The notes beneath the pieces were generated by a model. It was not told where the DNA came from. It did no database searches and was given only the letters and a program-made list of their open reading frames with translations. A program made the translations under genes and the position numbers. From Mariniphaga sp. (GTDB lineage: Bacteria > Bacteroidota > Bacteroidia > Bacteroidales > Prolixibacteraceae), in the NCBI GenBank assembly GCA_025355585.1, contig JANXZJ010000156.1:1-36627 (forward strand): a stretch of 36,627 nucleotides of DNA, written 5' to 3'. Every line of letters begins with the position of its first letter. Positions within the stretch are counted from its first letter, which is position 1. Shown one piece after another: positions 1-8,530 of this stretch.

Positions 1-708
1 GTCACATTTAAATCGGCAACTTTAGATCTTCCATCTGTTAGACTAATTGCTCAATTCAAAACCTTAAAAAGTTCGACACAAATTGATTTTCTAGCAAACA
101 CCACAAAAGGGTTAGATCCAGGTTTCGATGCCGGGATGTTAAAGGCGAATAAAAATTTTGCACTTTATTCAAGACTAATTGAGGATATTGGAGTTGATTT
201 CTGCCTGCAAAGTCTTCCTGATCAAAATTTCGATCAGTATGTGATTCCAATTGGAATCGACTTTAAAGCAGGTGGAGATATTACCTTTACAGCAGAAACA
301 ATTAATTTGCCTTCGGGATGTCAGGCTTTACTTGAAGATCGTTTAACCAAACGTTATACAAGACTTGATCTGAAAGATGCAAAATACACAACAACTGTGA
401 GTGCCAATACAAAAGGAACAGGCAGGTTCTTTCTGCATACTTCCGATGTGATCAGCGGTGATCAGCCAATCGGAAAAGAACCATTTAAAATCAGTAAAAT
501 TGGTAAGACTTTATATATCAACGGTGAGGTAAGCGAAAAGGCTAATTTCTTTGTTTATTCTGTGAATGGTAAACAACTGGCTAATTTTAAGGCAGAAAGC
601 CAGGTTCAGAACCAGTTCGACGCCTCGGGATTTCCAGCCGGTGTCTATATTTTGACCTGTGAAGATCAAAATCAAAAAAAATCAACTAAGTTTGTAATCG
701 AAAATTAA
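1..708 (+). CDS. T9SS type A sorting domain protein, C-terminal part (5' end outside window)
   Basis: The frame is open from base 1 to the TAA at 706-708, so the first visible ATG at 136 is internal and the gene begins outside the window. The last 75 or so residues (from FKISKIGKTLYINGE to KSTKFVIEN) have the shape of the Por secretion tail: short beta strands, a YSVNGKQL segment, an ASGFPAGVYILT segment and a basic KKSTKFVIEN end. In Bacteroidota this tail directs export by the type IX system and is cleaved at the surface (family knowledge). The visible upstream part is beta-rich and unrecognised, so the cargo's function is unknown. The 720 microprotein starts 11 bases after the stop and is probably co-transcribed. 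Confidence 0.85.
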   Translation, partial: VTFKSATLDLPSVRLIAQFKTLKSSTQIDFLANTTKGLDPGFDAGMLKANKNFALYSRLIEDIGVDFCLQSLPDQNFDQYVIPIGIDFKAGGDITFTAETINLPSGCQALLEDRLTKRYTRLDLKDAKYTTTVSANTKGTGRFFLHTSDVISGDQPIGKEPFKISKIGKTLYINGEVSEKANFFVYSVNGKQLANFKAESQVQNQFDASGFPAGVYILTCEDQNQKKSTKFVIEN

Positions 709-719
709 TAGGAACAATC

Positions 720-956
720 ATGAAAACAGAGGATTGCTCAAAAGAAAATATAGATATTTGCCAACCTGAAAGTAGTGAGAAGCAGATGAGCAGGCGTGAA
801 GCTCTGAATAAAGTAGCACTGACTGCCTTATCCACAGCAACTATGATGGTATTACTAAAAAGCCAGCCTGCAAAGGCACAATCAGCACGTCCAATGGCAC
901 CTACGGCGATGCCCAAGCCTCCGGAATCGACCTGGCAACGCACGACTCGTTCATAG
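720..956 (+). CDS. Twin-arginine microprotein, 78 aa, first of two paralogues
   Basis: A short protein with a hydrophilic N-terminus, then SRREALNKVALT (about residues 24-35), a hydrophobic stretch, and KSQPAKA near residue 54, followed by a Pro/Met-rich tail of about 24 residues. The RR-plus-hydrophobic-plus-AxA layout resembles a Tat or Sec signal peptide with little mature protein. The 48-aa protein at 1304-1450 shares the RR(E/D)AL, ATMM and KSQPAKA blocks, which supports both being real genes. It lies 11 bases after the T9SS gene and before a strong terminator. Function unknown; it may be a small exported peptide or a membrane-anchored factor. Confidence 0.65.
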   Translation: MKTEDCSKENIDICQPESSEKQMSRREALNKVALTALSTATMMVLLKSQPAKAQSARPMAPTAMPKPPESTWQRTTRS

Positions 957-981
957 CTAAAAAATATAGTATTTCTTTTTG

Positions 982-1020
982 AAAAAAGCCTTGCAGATTA
1001 AAACCTTGCAAGGCTTTTTC
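982..1020 (+). terminator. Intrinsic terminator after the T9SS/microprotein unit
   Basis: A perfect 13-bp stem (983-995 with 1007-1019) with an 11-base loop; the 3' arm ends in GGCTTTTTC, giving the U tract. It lies 26 bases past the stop of the 720-956 gene. Confidence 0.85.
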
Positions 1021-1124
1021 TTTGATACTTTATCGATTTCAATTTTATTTACCCTGTTGAATTTGATCCATCTTTATTCTAACCATTAACAATCTTACTT
1101 CGCGTAAAAATATTTACAAATTCT

Positions 1125-1154
1125 TTTGTAATTGTAAAATATTTAATATTTTTG
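1125..1154 (+). promoter_or_regulatory. Candidate Bacteroidota promoter for the second microprotein
   Basis: TTTG at 1125-1128, an 18-base spacer and TATTTTTG at 1147-1154 match the Bacteroidota -33 TTTG / -7 TAnnTTTG pattern closely. Transcription would begin near 1161, giving a leader of about 140 bases before the ATG at 1304. Confidence 0.5.
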
Positions 1155-1303
1155 TCATTGTGTAAAATTTAATACTGCAATTCATTCGTGCACGATAAGA
1201 TATTTTACATGATTGGGATTTTAAACATCAAATGATACAAAATCAATTTGCAATAGATTTTTAGAATCGATTTTAATCAGGATAACTTTAATCAGCGTTT
1301 AAT

Positions 1304-1450
1304 ATGAAAACGACAAAAGGACAAACCGCAAAAAAGGACGAGAAATTGGTCAACAGGAGAGATGCCTTATCAAAAACAGGTTGTTTGGTGCTCTCTGCAG
1401 CTACGATGATGATTTTAATGAAAAGTCAGCCTGCAAAGGCCGCGTCATAA
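1304..1450 (+). CDS. Twin-arginine microprotein, 48 aa, second paralogue
   Basis: ATG at 1304, TAA at 1448-1450. A Lys-rich start is followed by NRRDALSKTG (residues 17-26), a hydrophobic segment with ATMMILM, and KSQPAKA six residues or so from the end, so almost no mature chain would remain after cleavage at the AKA site. It is a clear paralogue of the 720-956 product: both carry RR(E/D)AL(N/S)K, LS-ATMM and KSQPAKA in the same order and spacing, but the tails differ. It is preceded by its own promoter candidate and followed by a strong terminator, so it looks like a single-gene transcript. Function unknown. Similar tiny RR-led proteins are known to me as hypothetical proteins in this phylum (from memory). 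Confidence 0.6.
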   Translation: MKTTKGQTAKKDEKLVNRRDALSKTGCLVLSAATMMILMKSQPAKAAS

Positions 1451-1540
1451 TTTGAATATACACTTTGTCACTTCTTGTTAATTAAGAAGGTTGCCATCAC
1501 ACCTGGTACAAAGGATAAAAATATACTTATAAAAAATAAA

Positions 1541-1583
1541 GGGAGTAAAAGAGAATTGATAGGATTCTCTTTTACTCCCTTTT
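1541..1583 (+). terminator. Intrinsic terminator after the second microprotein
   Basis: A perfect 16-bp stem, GGGAGTAAAAGAGAAT at 1541-1556 with its complement at 1564-1579, loop of 7 bases, followed by TTTTA. Confidence 0.85.
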
Positions 1584-1605
1584 ACATTGTCTGGATATTT
1601 GTTTG

Positions 1606-1650
1606 AGTGACCGGGTGACTGTTCAAACAATGAGCAGTCACCCGGTCACT
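1606..1650. repeat. Perfect 16-bp inverted repeat at the 3' end of the GH109 gene
   Basis: AGTGACCGGGTGACTG at 1606-1621 pairs perfectly with CAGTCACCCGGTCACT at 1635-1650 across a 13-base loop. It is much richer in G and C than its surroundings and has no T tract on either side. It begins 11 bases from the stop of the minus-strand gene at 1661, so it may act as that gene's terminator or mRNA 3'-end protector, or bind a protein. Confidence 0.7.
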
Positions 1651-1660
1651 TCGATTCTAC

Positions 1661-3106
1661 CTAAAACAAGGTATTTATAAAATCGCGTTCAGGATCAGTC
1701 GGGAATTGCAAATCCTTTCCAAAACCTGGTTGCCTTTTAATCCATTGTCCGCGTGTAAAATCAGGAAAATCAACCAATGCACCACCACGGGCTACTGACA
1801 TCTCCGAAAGGGCTGAAACAGCGCTCCAGGCTGCTGCATCGTAAGCATCCAACGGAACCGGCTTTTTATTACGCACGGCATCGTAAAAATCGTTGAGCAT
1901 GATGAAATCCATCCCGCCATGGCCTGCTCCGGTTGCTTTTTCCCCTTTTTCGCGCCAGTACTGATGGTCGTATTTCTTCAGCCAGTCTTCAGCTTTGTCC
2001 CATACATGTGGTTTGCTTTTTCCTTCCACATAAATCTGCTCACCTGCATCCTGCCATTCGCCGCCGCCTTCGCCTTTCCAGAGACCGTTTGTTCCCTGTA
2101 CGCGGAATCCCAATGAGTAGGGACGTGGCAAGTTTGTATCGTGTGTAACGATGATTGTTTCACCGTTGGCGCATTTAATCATCGAGGTGACAATATCGCC
2201 AAGATTGAAGTTAATATTGTGATAAGGATGATCTTTAGCAACATGATCATCAATAAACTTGCTTAATCCGCGGGCTTTGGTTGCCATCGCAGAAATTGTC
2301 AGGAAACGGTTACCACGGTTGATATCAAGGTAAACGCCAATCGGACCAAGTCCATGGGTAGGGTAGAGGTCGCCATTCCGTTTGACAGCATGCAAGCCAC
2401 GCCACTGAGCCTCTGAATGAGCTTCTTTGCCAATTTTCAGTGTGTTGGTTTCCACATCAAATTTTACACCACGCAAATCGTGCTCATATCCGCAGCGACA
2501 ATGAATCAACTCACCAAACTGATTGGTTCGTACCATATTGAGGATTGCCATTACATCACGCCGGTAACAGACATTCTCCATAATCATCACCTGGTTTCCG
2601 GTCTGCTCATGAACATTTACCAAATCCCAGCACTCCTCAATTGTATTTGCGGCTGATACTTCCACTCCAGTATAGGGAACTCCCGCTTTCATTGATGCAA
2701 CGGCCATCGGAACATGCCATTCCCAGGGTGTTGCAATAATAACAGCATCAAGTTCTTCATTTTTAACCATATCTTCGTAGGAATGATCGCTTCCCGTATA
2801 TGCCTTAGCGGCTTTCATTCCATTCTTAGCTATAATTTTCTGGACATTGTCGATCGCTTCCTGGTTAATATCGCATATTGCGACAACCTCGATACCCCCA
2901 ACTGTTATTGAATCGTGCACATGGCCGCTACCACGACCGCCCAGACCAATAAATCCTACCCGTACAATATTCGGATCGTGTTTGGCCGATGCGGTGGTTT
3001 TATCTTTTTTTTGACCAAATGCTTCACTGCCTGTTAGTGCTATCCCGGCAATTCCCATTCCGGCTACCGTTCCCATTTTGACAAAATCCCTTCGGTTTGT
3101 TTTCAT
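1661..3106 (-). CDS. Gfo/Idh/MocA-type oxidoreductase, glycoside hydrolase family 109-like, Tat-exported
   Basis: A 481-aa protein. The N-terminus MKTNRRDFVKMG plus a hydrophobic run is a twin-arginine signal, so it is probably periplasmic. Near residues 51-60 is the Rossmann motif GFIGLGGRG, then ICDI, then ATPWEWHVPMA and ENVCYRRDV, the last two typical of GH109 enzymes, which use bound NAD in glycoside cleavage (alpha-N-acetylgalactosaminidase is the founding activity). The substrate here cannot be read from sequence. The frame extends to a TTG at 3136, but the ATG at 3106 puts the RR motif at the usual position and has AAGGAG upstream, so I chose it. It is divergent from the TonB receptor at 3210. 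Confidence 0.88.
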   Translation of the reverse strand: MKTNRRDFVKMGTVAGMGIAGIALTGSEAFGQKKDKTTASAKHDPNIVRVGFIGLGGRGSGHVHDSITVGGIEVVAICDINQEAIDNVQKIIAKNGMKAAKAYTGSDHSYEDMVKNEELDAVIIATPWEWHVPMAVASMKAGVPYTGVEVSAANTIEECWDLVNVHEQTGNQVMIMENVCYRRDVMAILNMVRTNQFGELIHCRCGYEHDLRGVKFDVETNTLKIGKEAHSEAQWRGLHAVKRNGDLYPTHGLGPIGVYLDINRGNRFLTISAMATKARGLSKFIDDHVAKDHPYHNINFNLGDIVTSMIKCANGETIIVTHDTNLPRPYSLGFRVQGTNGLWKGEGGGEWQDAGEQIYVEGKSKPHVWDKAEDWLKKYDHQYWREKGEKATGAGHGGMDFIMLNDFYDAVRNKKPVPLDAYDAAAWSAVSALSEMSVARGGALVDFPDFTRGQWIKRQPGFGKDLQFPTDPERDFINTLF

Positions 3107-3173
3107 TTTTTTATTGATTAGTTTCTCCTTTTGCAAATTTGAAGATTCAAAACAAGAAAATAGAATGTTTGCA

Positions 3174-3181
3174 TAACTTTG
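3174..3181 (+). promoter_or_regulatory. -7 promoter element for the TonB-dependent receptor
   Basis: TAACTTTG fits TAnnTTTG exactly, 29 bases before the ATG at 3210. No clear TTTG is present at the -33 distance. Confidence 0.5.
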
Positions 3182-3209
3182 TGCCGTTTAATTTTAAAAA
3201 AATAAATCT

Positions 3210-5282
3210 ATGAATCAAAAAAGTCTGGTGCGCCGGGCCGATCATGTTGTAACTTTCAGAAAATTTGGAAGAAAAGGGTATTCTGCCTTTCAAAGTATGC
3301 ACAAAGCTGTGCGAATAGGATGTCTAAGCGTTTCCTATTTACTTTGCGCAATTCCTTCTAATGCTGAAAGAAATTTAATGGTCATCGGACATGACACGAT
3401 CAATTCAATGAAAACCATTGAAATTGAACCGATTGTTGTCAGCGCACAGCGAGCTCCTGTTGCCTTTTCGCAGGTAGCGCGTATTGTCAAAGTGATCGGA
3501 AAGGAAGAGATTCAATCAGCGCCTGTTCAAAGTTTGCAGGACTTGCTCGAGTATTCATTAAATGTCGATGTCAGGCAACGTGGTAATTATGGCGTGCAGG
3601 CCGACATCAGTATTCGCGGAGGATCATTTGATCAGGTACTTATCCTCCTGAACGGAATTAATATCAACGACCCCCAGACCGGCCACCACTCCCTCAATCT
3701 CCCGGTTAGTTTCGATGCCATCGAACGGATCGAAATTCTTGAAGGTCCGGCATCCCGCATTTACGGACCAAATGCTTTCAGTGGCGCCATCAACATCATT
3801 ACAGGTACATCCGACAAGTCAAATCTTAAAGCGCGCGTCAGTGGCGGACAGAATAGCTTTTATGATACAGGGCTTTCCGGAACTTTTGTCTCGGGAAAGT
3901 TGACAAATTTTGTCTCTGCTGATCACCGGAGTTCTGATGGATACATCAAAAACACCGATTTCAAGCTTACGGATGCCTTTTACCAGGGAAAGCTATCAAC
4001 AAAAGCGGGCGATCTGGAATGGCAAGCAGGGCATACCGACAGAAGTTTTGGTGCAAACAGCTTTTATACACCGGCGTATCCCGATCAATATGAACAGGTA
4101 AAAACAAATTTCGCCTCCGTCAAAATGGAAACAGGCGAAATTATTCATTTTACGCCTTCGGTTTACTGGCGGCGAAATCAGGATCGATTTGAGCTTTTCA
4201 GGTATCCCGAATCAACTCCATCGTGGTACGTAGGTCATAATTATCACCTTACGGACGTATACGGAACCAATTTAAATGCATGGTTCGCCACCAAATTTGG
4301 AAAAACGGCATTTGGAGCCGATTTTCGAAGTGAGAATATATGGAGTACAGTATTAGGAAAACCTATGGATATCCCAATACCAGTTCCCGGCGAAAGCGGA
4401 AAAATGTTTAACAAATCGGATACCCGAACAAATTTCAGTTTGTTTGCAGAACACTCTATTTACCTTCAGCGGTTTACCGCATCGGCTGGTGTTATGGCCA
4501 ATTGGAATTCTGATCTGGGACAAGCGTGGAATTTCTATCCGGGAATCGACTTGAGCTGGAGTATTTCAAATGCTGTAAAATGGTATGCATCAATAAATTC
4601 TTCGCTTCGGTTACCAACTTTTACCGACTTGTATTATTCAAGCCCCACCAATATTGGAAATCCTTCGCTTAAACCCGAAAAAGCAGTTGCATACGAATCT
4701 GGTTTTAAATATCAGTTTAAAGGGGTTGACGGACATATCGCTTATTTCCACCGGAGTGGAAAAGATATGATCGATTGGATCAAAAAACCGGATGAAAGCA
4801 TATGGTATGCTCAGAATATCACAAAATTAAATACGGATGGTCTTGAATTTTCAACAAGCATCAATCCTCAAAGGCTCTTTGATAAGAAGTTTTTTATCAA
4901 ATCGATCAATCTCTCCTGGTCGTGGCTGACACAAAGTAAACAATCTGGTAATTTTTCATCAAAGTATGTACTTGATTTTCTGAATCATAAAATCGATCTT
5001 GGTTTGTCCCATTCTTTAATCAGGAATGTTGGTGTCAACTGGCAGATTTCCTACCAGGACAGAAACGGAACTTACACCATCTGGGAAGGTTCCAAATATG
5101 GAAATGAGGTCGCATACAAACCTTTCGTATTAGTCGACAGCAGGTTACACTGGACGAAAAAGAATACAAATGTTTACCTTGAAGCTTCGAATCTTTTGGA
5201 TAAAACCTATTACGATTTTGGAAATATTGCCCAGCCGGGACGATCATTAAGGATTGGCATCATCCATCAATTCAATTTGTAA
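3210..5282 (+). CDS. TonB-dependent outer-membrane receptor, BtuB-like
   Basis: A 690-aa protein with a plug domain (about residues 75-190: VIGKEEIQS, LEYSLNVDVRQRG, DISIRGGSFDQVLILLNG, NDPQTGHH, ERIEILEGPASRIYG, GAINIIT) followed by a 22-strand-type barrel with LRLPTFTDLYY, NPSLKPEKAVAYE and the C-terminal GRSLRIGIIHQFNL. EPIVVSAQR before the plug may be the TonB box. It lacks the CarboxypepD-like N-terminal domain of Sus-type receptors and no SusD gene is adjacent, so uptake of a cofactor or metal chelate is likelier than of glycans (inference). Signal peptide: the hydrophobic core lies after Met30 (3297); the ATG at 3210 would add a basic 29-residue extension, so 3297 is a credible alternative start. 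A terminator follows. Confidence 0.92.
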   Translation: MNQKSLVRRADHVVTFRKFGRKGYSAFQSMHKAVRIGCLSVSYLLCAIPSNAERNLMVIGHDTINSMKTIEIEPIVVSAQRAPVAFSQVARIVKVIGKEEIQSAPVQSLQDLLEYSLNVDVRQRGNYGVQADISIRGGSFDQVLILLNGININDPQTGHHSLNLPVSFDAIERIEILEGPASRIYGPNAFSGAINIITGTSDKSNLKARVSGGQNSFYDTGLSGTFVSGKLTNFVSADHRSSDGYIKNTDFKLTDAFYQGKLSTKAGDLEWQAGHTDRSFGANSFYTPAYPDQYEQVKTNFASVKMETGEIIHFTPSVYWRRNQDRFELFRYPESTPSWYVGHNYHLTDVYGTNLNAWFATKFGKTAFGADFRSENIWSTVLGKPMDIPIPVPGESGKMFNKSDTRTNFSLFAEHSIYLQRFTASAGVMANWNSDLGQAWNFYPGIDLSWSISNAVKWYASINSSLRLPTFTDLYYSSPTNIGNPSLKPEKAVAYESGFKYQFKGVDGHIAYFHRSGKDMIDWIKKPDESIWYAQNITKLNTDGLEFSTSINPQRLFDKKFFIKSINLSWSWLTQSKQSGNFSSKYVLDFLNHKIDLGLSHSLIRNVGVNWQISYQDRNGTYTIWEGSKYGNEVAYKPFVLVDSRLHWTKKNTNVYLEASNLLDKTYYDFGNIAQPGRSLRIGIIHQFNL

Positions 5283-5292
5283 TAGATAAAAG

Positions 5293-5321
5293 GGAATGAG
5301 AAAAGTCTCATTCCACTTTTA
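5293..5321 (+). terminator. Terminator after the TonB receptor
   Basis: GGAATGAGA (5293-5301) pairs with TCTCATTCC (5306-5314) across a 4-base loop, followed by ACTTTTA. Confidence 0.75.
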
Positions 5322-5347
5322 TTTATTGTCAACGGTGGAAAAATTGC

Positions 5348-5355
5348 TACCTTCG
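5348..5355 (+). promoter_or_regulatory. -7-like element for the DUF5606 gene
   Basis: TACCTTCG, a one-base variant of TAnnTTTG that recurs exactly in front of mazG (8501-8508); the start codon lies 27 bases downstream. Confidence 0.45.
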
Positions 5356-5381
5356 CATTACTAAAAATAAAGGTAGATCAT

Positions 5382-5825
5382 ATGTTGAAAGGAATTTTAG
5401 CCATTACCGGGCAACCCGGACTTTATAAAGTAATTTCGGAAGGTAAAAACAATGTGGTGATTGAATCATTGCTAACTGGTAAGAAATCAACAGCTTACGC
5501 TGATGCCAAAATGAGTACGCTCGAAGATATCGCCATTTATACATTGACGGAAGACATTCCATTAAAGAAAATATTCCGTATAATTTCAGAAAAAGAAAAT
5601 GGTGGACAGGCGATCGATGTGAAATCGTCGCCGGATGAACTCAAAAAATATTTCGAATTAATCCTGCCTGACTACGATAAAAGTCGGGTATATGGTTCAG
5701 ATGTAAAAAAAGTCATATCCTGGTATAATTTATTAAATGAAAAAGGATTGCTCGTTTTTGAGGACGAGAAGCCCGTAGAAGAAGTATCAACGGATGACAA
5801 AGCTGTTTCCGAAGAAGCGAAGTAG
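5382..5825 (+). CDS. DUF5606 family protein
   Basis: A 147-aa cytosolic-looking protein with the features of DUF5606: the start MLKGILAITGQPGLYKV, a small SH3-like beta segment (VVIESLLTGKKSTAYADAKMSTLEDI), then a helical part ending in DVKKVISWYNLLNEKGLL. The last 20 or so residues are acidic and low in complexity (EDEKPVEEVSTDDKAVSEEAK-like), probably disordered. The family is widespread in Bacteroidota and has no assigned function known to me. It has its own promoter candidate and lies between two strong terminators, so it is probably monocistronic. Confidence 0.85.
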   Translation: MLKGILAITGQPGLYKVISEGKNNVVIESLLTGKKSTAYADAKMSTLEDIAIYTLTEDIPLKKIFRIISEKENGGQAIDVKSSPDELKKYFELILPDYDKSRVYGSDVKKVISWYNLLNEKGLLVFEDEKPVEEVSTDDKAVSEEAK

Positions 5826-5882
5826 TACGAAAGGAGAGAGGAAGTGAAAGAGAAATTCACAACATACCTCAAAAATATATTA

Positions 5883-5918
5883 AAAGAGAGCGGAAATCTG
5901 ATGATTTCCGCTCTCTTT
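5883..5918. terminator. Bidirectional terminator between DUF5606 and tlpA-like genes
   Basis: A perfect 16-bp stem, 5883-5898 with 5903-5918, TGAT loop, A-rich on the left arm and T-rich on the right, so it can serve both converging genes. Confidence 0.85.
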
Positions 5919-5954
5919 GTTATTGCGATATTCTAATTGATTTGATCAAATAGA

Positions 5955-6482
5955 CTAATTCAATTTACTGTCAATTAAATTTTTAAGTTCGGTGAAATGA
6001 ATTTCTTCAAATCCTTGTGAAAGGTAGATGATTTTTCCGTTTTCATCAATCAAAAAGCTTCGGGGAATACCTTCGGAAGCAAATAACCCGAAAACTTTTC
6101 TTTTGAGATCGGGAAGCAGCGGAAAGCTGAAGTTCAGATCCTTTCCAAATTTAAGAACCTCATCCCATGATTGTTCGCGGCCGAACGTGAGCATCGCGAA
6201 TTTGGGATTGTCTTTATGTTTGTTCCAGATCTGATCCTGAACCAATGGCAACTCCTTTCGACAAGGCGCACACCAGGTAGCAAAGAAATTAATCAGCACA
6301 ATTTTCCCTTTATATTCATTTATTGAGACTACCTTTCCTTTCGAAATTTCAAACTTAAATGAAGGAATAGTCTGATCTTTAAGTAACAATGTAGCCTTGT
6401 CAGGTGTGGTGCCCGCTTGTCCGAAAACTAAGTTCGCGGCAAATATTAAGACAATAAAAAGTAATAGCTTCGTTTTTGTCAT
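5955..6482 (-). CDS. TlpA/ResA-like thioredoxin-fold protein
   Basis: A 175-aa protein. Residues 1-21 form a signal peptide (LLLFIVLIFAANLVFGQ), so it acts in the periplasm, possibly released or anchored. The thioredoxin fold follows, with the redox motif WCAPC (Cys71 and Cys74) after GKIVLINFFATW, and the cis-proline segment GIPRSFLIDENGKI. Such proteins reduce or oxidise disulfides, often for cytochrome c maturation or envelope protein repair; the actual partner is not visible. It starts 27 bases after purC and is the last gene of the phoH-purC unit, with the terminator at 5883-5918 downstream. Confidence 0.88.
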   Translation of the reverse strand: MTKTKLLLFIVLIFAANLVFGQAGTTPDKATLLLKDQTIPSFKFEISKGKVVSINEYKGKIVLINFFATWCAPCRKELPLVQDQIWNKHKDNPKFAMLTFGREQSWDEVLKFGKDLNFSFPLLPDLKRKVFGLFASEGIPRSFLIDENGKIIYLSQGFEEIHFTELKNLIDSKLN

Positions 6483-6509
6483 GTGAATAAATGATTTAGA
6501 AGTATAACC

Positions 6510-7460
6510 TTAGCTTTTCTCTGCAATGAAACGCCCGATATTATTTTTGATTCTCAAACTGGCGTTGTCAACATCTCCCTTGACAAATTTATCACCGGTA
6601 ATATTCTCAAAAAGTTCGATATACCTCTCAGAAATCTGATTAACAAGATCATTGGTCATTTCGGGTACCACTTGTCCTTCAAGACCCTGAAAACCATTTT
6701 CGATGAGCCACTGACGGACAAACTCTTTCGACAATTGCTTTTGGAGTTCTCCTTTTGCCAAACGATCTTCGTACCCTTCAGCATAAAAATAGCGCGATGA
6801 ATCAGGTGTGTGAATCTCATCAATCAGGTAAATCCTGCCATCTTTTTTTCCAAATTCATATTTCGTATCCACAAGGATTAATCCCTTTTCAGCTGCCATT
6901 TCGGTCCCACGCTGAAACAGCGAATGGGTGTATTTTTCAAGCATCTCATATTCTTCGGCAGATACAAGTTCTTGTTTAATAATCTCTTCGCGCGAAATAT
7001 CTTCATCGTGTCCTTCGGAAGCCTTGGTGGTCGGCGTAATGATTGGTGTTGGAAATTTTTGGCTCTCTTTCATATCTTCTGGCATGGGAACCCCGCATAG
7101 CAATCTTTTTCCATCGCGATACTGGCGCCAGGCGTGGCCCGTGAGATAACCACGTATGACCATCTCTACTTTAAAGGGCTCGCACAAATGACCGACTGTA
7201 ACCATTGGATCGGGAGTCGCAATTTTCCAGTTGGGAACAATGTCGGCAGTTGCATCGAGAAATTTAGCAGCTATCTGATTAAGAACCTGCCCCTTAAACG
7301 GAATACCCTTAGGTAAAACAACATCAAAGGCCGAGATCCGGTCCGAAACGACCATAACCAGGTATTCATCGTTGATATTGTAAACATCTCTTACTTTCCC
7401 CTTGTAGAAACTCTTCTGTCCGGGAAACGAAAAATTGGTTGAAACTATTGCATTGCTCAT
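6510..7460 (-). CDS. purC: Phosphoribosylaminoimidazole-succinocarboxamide synthase
   Basis: A 316-aa enzyme that joins CAIR and aspartate with ATP to make SAICAR in purine synthesis. Diagnostic segments are [10 protein letters not shown] near residue 20 (nucleotide-binding), [32 protein letters not shown] and LVDTKYEFG with [13 protein letters not shown]. At 316 aa it is the longer form, like yeast Ade1, and not the roughly 240-aa form of E. coli. It starts 22 bases after phoH and ends 27 bases before the thioredoxin-like gene, so these three are probably one transcript. Confidence 0.95.
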   Translation of the reverse strand: MSNAIVSTNFSFPGQKSFYKGKVRDVYNINDEYLVMVVSDRISAFDVVLPKGIPFKGQVLNQIAAKFLDATADIVPNWKIATPDPMVTVGHLCEPFKVEMVIRGYLTGHAWRQYRDGKRLLCGVPMPEDMKESQKFPTPIITPTTKASEGHDEDISREEIIKQELVSAEEYEMLEKYTHSLFQRGTEMAAEKGLILVDTKYEFGKKDGRIYLIDEIHTPDSSRYFYAEGYEDRLAKGELQKQLSKEFVRQWLIENGFQGLEGQVVPEMTNDLVNQISERYIELFENITGDKFVKGDVDNASLRIKNNIGRFIAEKS

Positions 7461-7482
7461 TTAATCTGTATTTTAAAGGTTA

Positions 7483-8448
7483 CTAATAATCTTCGTTGTG
7501 CAGGATATTGTACCGATCGTAGGCATCAACAATCTCCCTGACTAATTTATGTCGTACGATATCACTTTTATCGAAATGAATCGTGGAAATCCCTTCTACG
7601 CCATTCAGAATTTTTAAAGCTAAAATTAATCCGGAATGGAGTTTGCGCGGCAAATCGATTTGTGTGATATCGCCTGTAATGATATACTTAGTATTCAGTC
7701 CCATACGGGTCAGAAACATTTTTAACTGCGGAATTGTCGTATTTTGTGCTTCATCAAGAATTACAAAGGCATTACTAAGTGTTCTTCCGCGCATAAACGC
7801 CAGCGGAGCGATCTGAATAATACCGTCTTTCAGGTATTCTTCCAGCTTCTTTGGAGGCATCATATCCAACAATGCATCGTAAATAGGTTGAAGATAGGGA
7901 TCTATTTTCTCCTTGAGATCACCCGGTAAAAAACCCAGATTTTCGCCTGCTTCAACAGCAGGCCGGCTAAGGATAATCCGTTTAATTTGCCTGTTCTTTA
8001 ATGCACTAATTGCTAATGCAATAGCTACATATGTTTTACCTGTTCCTGCAGGGCCTATTGCAAATACCAGATCATCTTTTTTACAGGCTTCTACCAATTT
8101 TTGTTGATTGGCAGTTCGGGGTCTGATCGGTTTTCCTGTGTTTCCATATAGAAGAACATCACTGTTGTTTTGAAGACTCTGATCGACAGAACTAATATCA
8201 TCTGTCATAATTTGATGAATCGTCTCGTCAGAGAGTGCGTTAAAATGGTAGTAATGCTCAATGATCAACTGGAATTTCCGGATAAAATCGCCTACTTCAT
8301 TTTCTTCACCCTTTACTTTGATGGTCATGCCTCTGGCAACAACCAATACCTTGGGACATAACGATCTGATCAACTCCATTTTGGAATTTCTGACACCGTA
8401 AAATTCTGTGGGTTCGATCCCCTCGAGCTGAAAACTATGTTCGATCAT
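7483..8448 (-). CDS. PhoH-like ATPase (YbeZ type)
   Basis: A 321-aa protein: an N-terminal KH-like segment (residues 1-65), then the PhoH P-loop domain with Walker A GPAGTGKT at 132-139, LSRPAVEAGENLGFLPGDL, the Walker B FVILDEAQN and GDITQIDLP. The N-terminal region plus PhoH domain marks the YbeZ/PhoL subtype, an ATPase linked to RNA metabolism and usually next to ybeY; no ybeY is visible here. It leads the phoH-purC-tlpA-like unit and is divergent from mazG, from which it is separated by 82 bases. Confidence 0.92.
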   Translation of the reverse strand: MIEHSFQLEGIEPTEFYGVRNSKMELIRSLCPKVLVVARGMTIKVKGEENEVGDFIRKFQLIIEHYYHFNALSDETIHQIMTDDISSVDQSLQNNSDVLLYGNTGKPIRPRTANQQKLVEACKKDDLVFAIGPAGTGKTYVAIALAISALKNRQIKRIILSRPAVEAGENLGFLPGDLKEKIDPYLQPIYDALLDMMPPKKLEEYLKDGIIQIAPLAFMRGRTLSNAFVILDEAQNTTIPQLKMFLTRMGLNTKYIITGDITQIDLPRKLHSGLILALKILNGVEGISTIHFDKSDIVRHKLVREIVDAYDRYNILHNEDY

Positions 8449-8500
8449 ATCTGCCTTTTTAAGGTCTTACAAAATAAACACTTTTTCGCAACCATTTTCT

Positions 8501-8508
8501 TACCTTCG
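8501..8508 (+). promoter_or_regulatory. -7-like element for mazG
   Basis: TACCTTCG, identical to the element at 5348-5355, 22 bases before the GTG at 8531. Confidence 0.45.
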
Positions 8509-8530
8509 TCGCAATAAAAACGATTAACAA

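Larger units (their letters stand above)
957..1303. other. Intergenic region between the two microprotein genes
   Basis: About 350 AT-rich bases with no plausible gene. It holds the terminator at 982-1020 and a candidate promoter at 1125-1154. The remaining 150 bases up to the ATG at 1304 would be an unusually long leader for this window, and I see no clear riboswitch fold in it. Confidence 0.6.

Noticed and set aside
3107-3136. Longer start (TTG) for the GH109-like protein
   Set aside because: It would place the Tat RR motif 10 residues further in and use a non-ATG start, and the AAGGAG lies inside the extension; ATG at 3106 fits better.
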